This document shows positions 43,801 to 52,800 of a stretch of 64,000 nt of DNA, piece by piece (the stretch's first letter is position 1; the number at the start of each line of letters is the position of its first letter). The notes under the pieces were generated by a model that saw only the letters and a list, made by a program, of their open reading frames with translations, was not told where the DNA came from and did no database searches. Position numbers and translations under genes: made by a program. Source of the stretch: Nereocystis luetkeana (taxonomy: Eukaryota > Sar > Phaeophyceae > Laminariales > Laminariaceae); NCBI GenBank assembly GCA_031213475.1, contig JARUPZ010000003.1, positions 12,281,580 to 12,345,579 on the forward strand, written 5' to 3'.

Positions 43801-46800
43801 CAACGCGTACACACCGGAGGCCAGCGGCCTTCAGCTATATGTCCACGCGCTGCTCAACGGGTACACTCCGGGATTTTTTTTTGCGGACCCCGTTCCTCCA
43901 CCAGCACGTGTTCAAATGTGCAGCTCTCTTTCTCTGTGTATCGTTCGGGTCGCTGTTTTTGGCTTACATCAGGTCACCTCATTCTGCAGTAGCGGTAATA
44001 AAACTTCGAAACAGCCACTAAGGATTCGGACCACGAGCTGGTTCAAGCACATCGCCCCAAAAATTCGCCAGCCACGAATGCCGCATGCAACAGCTACTCA
44101 AATGTCACATAGTTGGTATCCTACCAGCCGCCATCCATGTACAGCGGAAGAGGGTGACATGGCTAGTTTTTTGTCCAAGGGCCTAGGACTGGCGCTACCG
44201 CCGAAAACGTGACCCAACCAATCGCAGGCCTTCAAAGAGGTCCAACAATAGTAACGCGCCTTCCGTAGGAATATCATTTTCTCATTCCCATTTTTGCTTT
44301 GGAACGAGCCGCTTCCAGGTGGCCCAAGGCAAGTTTGTAGAAAGTTTCACGCAAAATGTTCGAAGATCTGATTTGCGTATGACCAACAGTAAGCAATAAT
44401 TAACGCCCAAAATCGATTACGTACTAAAAACTACAGTGAGTAATTCCGAGGCGATGCCGGAATTTGCACATTAACCTCACAAAGGTCCAAATGTCCACGC
44501 CGTTTTCAAGACATAAACCCCTGAACTTTTGCACACGTGTTCTATACCAGGTACGCCTCTGCCGAACCATCGACGAATTACTTTTTGTTTGCGTCGCCGA
44601 ATACTTGGTATCCCCTGAGACGAGACGTAAACCTCCGAAAAAAAAAAATACCACGAGTATCTGTCGGGAGAAAAAACAAGAAAAACGTTAACGGGTCGTC
44701 AGGAGCTGATAGAACACATCTGCCAAATTTCAGGGTGTAGAATCTCCCAAAAACGCTTTTGAGGACCTTTGGGCGGTATGCTTGAACCGACCTGTATTGT
44801 AGCATCACACCCTCCTCGAGGCGGGGGTGGACAGGGCACTAGTTTCGCTCGCTAGCGCGCTGTTGCTCTGGCGCAATTTTTTGCGGGCGGAAAAACTGAC
44901 GCCTTAGACTTTTCAACCATGTTTGCACTGCACTGCATGCACTGCTGTGTGTAGAAGCATGTTTTTTATTGGGTTTTTTATTTATTTATTTTTAGTCGTC
45001 ACTTTTACTTTCCAGCCAAACTCGTAGGAGGTTTTTACCCTCAGCGGTCTTCTTCCGGACAAGCCGTGGTCACAGGTGTCGTCCCTTATCCCCCCCGGTA
45101 CGTGCCTTCAATTTTGTCGCGCATAAGGGTTCAGCATTACCACTGCTCGTCGATTTCCATCAAATGTAGCTAACTCACGCTCTCGCGCTTTCCGCCAATC
45201 ATTTTTTTTTTTGCAAGAAAAAGTCCCTACGAGCATGCACTCGGTGAGACTTGAACCCACGAAAATGATCTTGATAGGCACGCGGACCACCTACCAAGCC
45301 ACCGGTGATGCCGGTTGCATTTGCCTCTAATTTGAAGTGTCTTGTACCAACAACGGCAGTGCAGCGAGTCCTAATAGCTAAGGGCCTAAAATGGTCAAGT
45401 ATTGCCCTCGCGGAAAATTCCGAACGAAACACATATCTGGCACTCGGATGGTGTAATTTTTCCGTCCAGATAGGTTCACGCTCCAGTGAGGTACGTTCCA
45501 AATAGACACTTGAAAAAACGAACAAACAAACTAACGAACAAACAAACAAACACACACAAACAAACACACTAACAAACAAACACACACAAACAAACACACA
45601 AACAAACACACAAACAAACACACAAACAAACAAACAAACAAACAAACAAACAAACAAACACACAAACAAACAAACAAACACACAAACAAACAAACAAACA
45701 AACACACAAACAAACAAACAAACACACACACAAACAAACAAACAAACAAACAAACAAACAAACAAACAAACAGAGCTGTGAGATCGAAAAAATCCTCAAA
45801 AACCCATCGTTGCAAGTTTTGCGTGATACTGATACGAACTGACACCAACGCGCGTTATGACGCGGCCGGGGTGTGTGGGTTACGTTTTTCCTTCTTTTTT
45901 CCGAGAACAAAAAAAGTGTGGCACGACAAAGCAAGCACGCGAAGAAAAAAAAAAAAAAGCGCGAAGAAAGCGAAAGGCCGTGGAAGGGACGGTTTTTTGT
46001 CGTGGGCTCTCGCTAAGCACGAAGCAGGTGCTTATATCATAATCAAGTGAAAATAAGACAAGAGACAAACGTAAGTAAAACCCATGTACGTACACGGGAA
46101 GAAGAAGAAGAAAAAGTGGGGCCGTCGCGGGAAAAAAAAAAAGAAAAGTCAAGAATGGACTTGAAGGGTACGCAGACCAAAAATTATCTCTCCAAAAGTT
46201 ACCGACACAAGAGCGTCGGGTTGGGTGCGCGCACTCTGACCTTTGTCTTCGGCTGTAAGAAGTAGTAGTAGTAGCTGAAAATGGGGCCCAGCAAGAGCAG
46301 CGAGCGGGCACACAGGTGGGCCAGGGGCAGGGGCAGAGGGGAGGGGCAGGGGAAGGGAAGGGGAGCAACAAAAAGGCAAAGCAAGAGGAAGCAGCAGACA
46401 AAAACGGTGTCGACAGATGGGCGAGAGGAGCGATCGCAGATACGAAGAGTGGGTGGACACTTATCCGACGCTTGCACGTTACGTACGCATGCATACATCC
46501 CCCATCGTCGGCAGATTCCTCTGGTTCCTTGTCTATGGTCGTACGACTACGGCCATGCATGAGACCGGGTACATCTCTCCTATCGAGTGCACCCCCCCCC
46601 CCCCCCCCCCCCGTTGGCGCCATCAATGAGGTGTTCGCATCTGATAAAAAGGGACTGAAAACAGCTGCGAGCCTGATCCACAAGATGTGGAGGTAAAACG
46701 CAGAACTCAACTCCTCGCCCGGATCTATGAAGAGATGCTCAGGCGACCTGACCGACAGCAGACACACGCGGGTTCCGCGTTTTCCGCTCCTGCTCCTGAC

Positions 46801-49800
46801 AATATTTCGGTCCGGGTCGAAGATGCCAAAATGTCGGCCTTAACCCCTTCTCTATTTTCACTCCGAAAATGACCCCTCTCGTCTAATTCCAACTAAATGT
46901 CCCGAAAACGACGGTGCAGCTTGAAACGGGTTATTAACGCAGAGCCAAAGCTATGGAAAAAGCAGGACGCTCCAGCACCGACGTTTTAACCCTTTTAGGA
47001 CTGCAGTCTCGTTTTGGGGACAACTGGAGACAAATTACTTGGAACTTGACTGGTTTGTCCCCAAAACGGGACTGGAGTTCTAAAGGGGTTGAGGCGGCAG
47101 CCTGCTTGGAGTTAGCGCCCGGTCATTTTTTGAAGCAGCAAAAGGAATGTGAGCTTTTTTGCGGAACAGATAAACCGCTTTATTCTGATTTTACTAGTAC
47201 CAAGTCTGACCGAAATTATCCCCCCCCCAACAAAAAAAAAATTGTTCGCCCAATGAGATTCTTCATCACTAGCTTGTCGAACACGTTGGCGTTTGCGCGA
47301 GGAAGACGAGGAAAGTTCTGGCGATAGTGGCACCCATGAGCCGGTCGGTACCCTTCGATTTCCAAAATAAGGTACCTGGTACAAAAGTACCTTATATTTT
47401 CCGACCAGACTGATACATCACACACTGGCAGCAGAACGGTTACGCTTCCCGAAACGGAGAAACCGTTTCGAAACCGTTTCGTTTCATGTTGCTACGGCTG
47501 CGTTATACTCGTAAACCTCGTTAGGCCTGCAGTCCCGTCTGAGGGACAAACTACATTACATGTGAGCGATTTGTCCCCAGAACGGAAATGCAGCCCTGAA
47601 AGCTATAGTAGTCGCTAATAGGGCGGGGGATGGGGTAATAATTCGTGTGGCGTTTTACCTCAGCAGGTGATTTCGCGGCTCCCGCATGACGGAGATGAAG
47701 TTTACCCTCTCAGAGTCCCTCATTATTCGTCGGTAGTAGTCCTCGGCCTCGTTCCACGTGCCCTCATACTGGCCGAACACGGACATGTGGTAGTGCATTA
47801 TGTCCACGCGCCCCCTGCCTTGTTTCGTCTGGTCGACGCGACCATCGAAACGCCATCGTCGCAAGCAAACCGGGGGCGGGGCGGGGGGGGGGGGGGGTCA
47901 GGGGGTAGCTCGCTTTTTATTCTCGCACGAGTACGAGCAAGCTTGGCCAGAGTGCCAGAGTTGCGTGGGCCTCCGCGTGTCTTGTGGGAGGCTTTTTTCC
48001 AGAGACCGGACGGCATGTGTGTTTGGCTTTGGCAGTGTTTCTTTGAGAGACCACGGGGCTTTTTTGTTTACAGCTAACTCATCGCCAGCATCTAGACCAA
48101 GACACACGCTCAAACAACCCAGCCGTCTATCGATCAATAAAAGCTTCACCCCCTGCGCTGTCAAGCTTTATCGGCGCACTTTCATCCAAGCGTCTGCCGG
48201 AAAATTAAACAGAAAGGCTCAATCCATGCTCTTGGGCCGACCCATGATCTCCGGAGGCGATCATTGTTTCTGCTCTCACGTGTGGCGGCGATTGCTAACA
48301 CCTCGGGGACCCAGGTACGACGACCTAAAAAACGAGCAAATAGATACTGTTATCACCCGTCTGTTTTACGAGGGACCCTAGTAAATAGGACCAAATACTG
48401 TTGGTAAAAACAACGAAATATATAGATTTTTGACTATACCGTAGGTTCTATTTAATATGGCCCCCCGTAATAGTGCCATCGTCATGCTGCGCGGGGGTCC
48501 CGCGGCTCCTTTCGTCTGCGCGTCCCATGTACTGTACGAGTACCTCTCGCCGCTAGCGCAAGCCAGCAATTAATAGCTTCGTGTGGTCGAGTGATCGATA
48601 ACGCCGTAAAAATCGTCACCTTTTGCCGAAGTTTTAGTTTTCCCCTCTTAGACCTATTGCCAATGGAAACGCGAAGTTCAAAAGTTTTTTTTCAAATATA
48701 TCGCTTTCAAAAAACAGCCGAAAAAATTATCGTACCGCCGCTGTGGGAAAAAAAGAGAAAAATATTTGATTTTTTCTTTTTTTTCCCCCAACGGCTGCAG
48801 GCGGCGCAATTTGTGCTTTTCTGGTCGCAAATTGTCAACACGGTGATCGAAACCAGCTCGTGCGACGATCGACGCTCGATCTCGACATAGACTCAGCCCA
48901 CGGCCAACCCACTCGGTATCTGGCAAGCCCAACGAATATAGATGACGGCCTCGAAGATATCAGGTGGATCCATGGTCTAGGGGGCGAGAGCTTGCCGGCG
49001 GCGTCCTACGGTATCCTCCCAAACCTGAAAAAAAGACTATTTGTTGCCATTCGAGACGGATGGAGAAGTTTTGTCTTCTGTTTTGTGCAAACCAGCGGCC
49101 AAATGTTTTTTTATCCCACGCCTGGCCAGCTCCCGCCACATGACACCGGCCATGGTGTGAAGACGATGACCCTAGGGTGGGTCGGAGCGCCTAACGAGCG
49201 CACTCCGTTCAGAATTCATGACGCAATCGTTGGTTTCGTTGATCGATGTCTGTCGAGGACTCGGAATCTCGCCGCTTCGAACCAAAGATCGGCCTGAGTT
49301 TTTCTCAAGCCGATGTTGGCCCAACATCGGCCCCAGATTTGCTTTTTTTGGGCTTTTCCAAAAGTTAGGAACTTTTTTTTTTTTTCAGGTGGCTCATAGG
49401 AAGCGTGTTCTGAATTTTTTTTTGCGGAGATCTTTGAAATTAAAAGTTTTTATTGCAACTTCGCTGTCCCATTGGCATAGGTCTTAGACCTATGCCAATG
49501 GAAACGCCAAGTCCGAAAGTTTTCTTTCAACACACTGCTTTCAAAGAACAGCCCGAAAAAAATCCTCGTACTGCCACTGTGGGGAACCGCGGCCCACTTC
49601 TGTGGAACAGAACACTCAAATTATTCCACGGTACGTACCAGGTAAGTAGGTTCTCCACTGGAGGGTGAGCGCTGTCGAGAAAAAACGATCAAAACAGCGC
49701 CAAAAAAAATGATAGCACCGCTGTGCGAACTCGTCTCTCTTTTTATGGTACTACAAAAACGATGGCACGTCTGGGCGAATTCAGCGCTGTTTCCGGTGCT

Positions 49801-52800
49801 ACGGCGGTACTAGGCGTCGCGCGCTTATAATATGTTGCCGCTCATCAGGTTCTTCATCGCCGAAGCACGCCTCACGAAGCCAGATGAGGGTGTAGACGGT
49901 CTGTCTGTCTGCCCTTCGATCCGAAAGCGAAGAGCCGAGGAGTTTCGGAGCGTGCGCAGAGAGGAGGGCACATCTCCAAAGAACGATCCCAAGGCGCGTG
50001 ACACCCGCGCTCGCGTACATATCATGTCACGCGTGACCGAGGCAATAAAAAGAAGAAAAAAAAAATGGAGAGCAAAAAAAAAAGAGAGAGAAGAAAAAAA
50101 AAAAGAAAAAGGCGAAAAAAAAGAGAGAAAGAAAAGAGAAGAAATAAAAGAAAAAAAAAAGAGAAAAAAAGGGGGGGGGGAAGAACAAAAGGCATTAAAA
50201 AAAAAAAAAAAAAGAGAGAGAGAGGGAGAAAAAACGTGCGATCACACGAGTACATATTGCTTTTAATGCCAATGGAAACGCGAAGTTCAAAAGTTTTTTT
50301 TCAAATTTATTGCTTTTAAAAAAACAGCCGAAAAAATTCACGTACCGCCGCTGTGGGAAAAAAAGAGAAAAGCGTTTGATTTTTTTGATTTTTTTCCCCC
50401 CAACGGCTGCAGGCGGCGCAATTTGTGTTTTTCTGGTTGCAAATTGTCAACACAGCGACCGAAACCAGCTCGTGCGACGATCGACGCTCGATCTCGACAT
50501 AGACTCAGCCCACGGCCAACCCGCTCGATATCTGGCAAGGCCAACGAATATAGATGACGGCCTCGAAGATATTAGGTGGATCCATGGTCTAGGGGGCGAG
50601 AGCTTGCCGGCGGCGTCCTGCGGTATCCTCCCAAACCTGAAAAAAAAACTCTTTTTTGCCATTCGAGACGGATGGAGAAGTTTTGTCTTCTGTTTTGTGT
50701 AAACCAGCGGCCAAATGTGTTTTTATCATACACCTGGTCAGCTCCCGCCACATGACACCGGCCATGGTGTAAAGACGGTGACCCTAGGGTGGGTCGAAGC
50801 CCCTAACGAGCGCACTCCGTTCAGCATTCGTGACCCAATCGTTGGTTTTGTTGATCGATGTCTGTCGAGGACTCGGAATCTCGCCGCTTCGAACCAAAGA
50901 TCGGCCTGAGTTTTTCTCAAGCCGATGTTGGCCCAACATCGGCCCCAGATTTGCTTTTTTTGGGCTTTTCCAAAAGTTAGGAACTTTTTTTTTTTTTACG
51001 TGGCCTATAGGAAGCGTGTTCTGAAAAAAACTGGAGGCTATCTTCGAAATTCAAACTTTTTATTGAAATTTCGCTGTCCCATTGGCACAGGTCTAACCCC
51101 GCCAAAATCACTCCACACCAATTGACAAAGGAATTTTGTCGCGAAAAGCGTCCGTGCAGTTCCAAGGAAGGTATAACACTCACCGGTATACCTGAAAAAT
51201 GTGTCCCACACTAATTCCAACCATGACGGGGGAGCACAGCAGTAACCAGGACCCATCAATCACACACAAAAAAGCCTCCATATTCCAGGATGTTTTACTG
51301 TTACTTGCACGTGTTTCGTCCTGATTACTTTGCGTTCCGTGAAAGTACAGCAGTAGGTGCCAAAAAAAAAGGGGGTGTGCGTACTCGCAGTTTTTTTTAG
51401 CACCGCACTCCCATTCGTGGGGACAAAGTACTCAAACTGTGAGTAGTTTGTCCCCAAAACGGGACTGGGGTCCTAAAAGGCTTATAACTTAACCCTCTTC
51501 GGTCATGAGACGAAAAAAAAGGACGGGAAAGAAAAAAGACGATCACGCACAGCAACGGGGGTCAGGTAGGGTCAGCGTGCCCGAGCGCCAGCGGTAACAG
51601 CAGCCTGCTCTGCTGCTGTTGCAACGGGAGCTATGGGTTGAATTGATTACACAGGACACGAAACTAGAACGTGAAAGTGTGGTGAGCTTACGCCTTATTT
51701 GTTCACCAGTCCGCCGGAGGATGCAATAAAGTAAAAAATGAAACAAATTTACAGCAACGGCCAGCACGTGATTGGAGGATGATACAAATCGATGTCGGGG
51801 TTACCATACAAGGAGGCGTACGGACGGTCGTACGTCACGGGCGCAGCATGGCCCTACCCTTAATCCTGCCCGCTCACGCCGCTCGTAGACGGCTGATGGA
51901 CACACCAAGTGTATAATATCATCGTTTCGGTCGCTACCAAAGGGGTTAACCCCTTTAGAACCGCAGTCCCGTTTTGGGGACAAACTACTTGAAATTAGAG
52001 TGGTTTGTCCCCAAAACGGGACTGCGGTTCTAAAAATAATATAGTACTCCTTGAACTATTGTATGATGGCAAGCTGCACGCGTCGAAGCGGCGACAACTC
52101 GGGTTGCGGACGCTGCGCCGCAAGCAGTGCGTAACAACAAACACGCACGAGATAATCAGCACTCCGCCCCTTCCCTTTACTTGGTGTCCAGGCAGTGCTT
52201 TGTCTTCACTGGAGTACGGTACAGTAGTGGATTGAGAGGAGATGCGGCACACGCCGAAAACACCTCTCTCTTATCTAGCTAGCGTTCTTTCGTGTGCACA
52301 GCAGTAGTGGAGAATACATACCAGGTATTCAGCTTTAACGTAGACAGGAGGAGCCCACTCGGCCTCTCTCACAACCCTCTTGAGACCTCAGAGAGCAAAC
52401 AATTACGGTAAAAAAAAGGTGACTGTTTCAGCAAAAACGCCAACTGCGTGACTGGGGGGGGTTCCACGCAAAAAAATCCCCCCGAGTTCCAACGCGAATA
52501 AGTCGCACGGACGGCACAGCTGCAGCGTGACCCTACCCCTACTCCTGCCGGCCAGACACGCTGCTGCTGCTGCTGCTGCTGCTAGATAGGCGGCTGTCAA
52601 CGCCAGACTTGTCTGTGTTATGGTCGCTACCTTCAACGCCTCAGGAGGTTGATAACCGTACTAATCTCTTAGCGTGCCCTCTCTCAAGTCGGGGTACCCA
52701 CCGTATGATATGGCATTACCAAATCTGAATCACCTTACCATAATTACGACGTACTATTTGCGCGATCTCTCGTCGTCTCTACAGCAGTAAGTATAGTTAG

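Noticed and set aside
45199-45934. Long minus-strand frames of repeating LFVC residues
   Set aside because: They are translations of the CAAA/CACA simple repeat, open in several frames at once, not genes.
47260-47310. Minus-strand MKNLIGR and a similar MKNLMSG at 49.85 kb as sulfotransferase exons
   Set aside because: They do not fit the phase chain, which is already complete from the HYH exon to the microexon.
50022-50319. Lysine/glutamate-rich and phenylalanine/leucine-rich frames
   Set aside because: Shadows of the polypurine tract on each strand.
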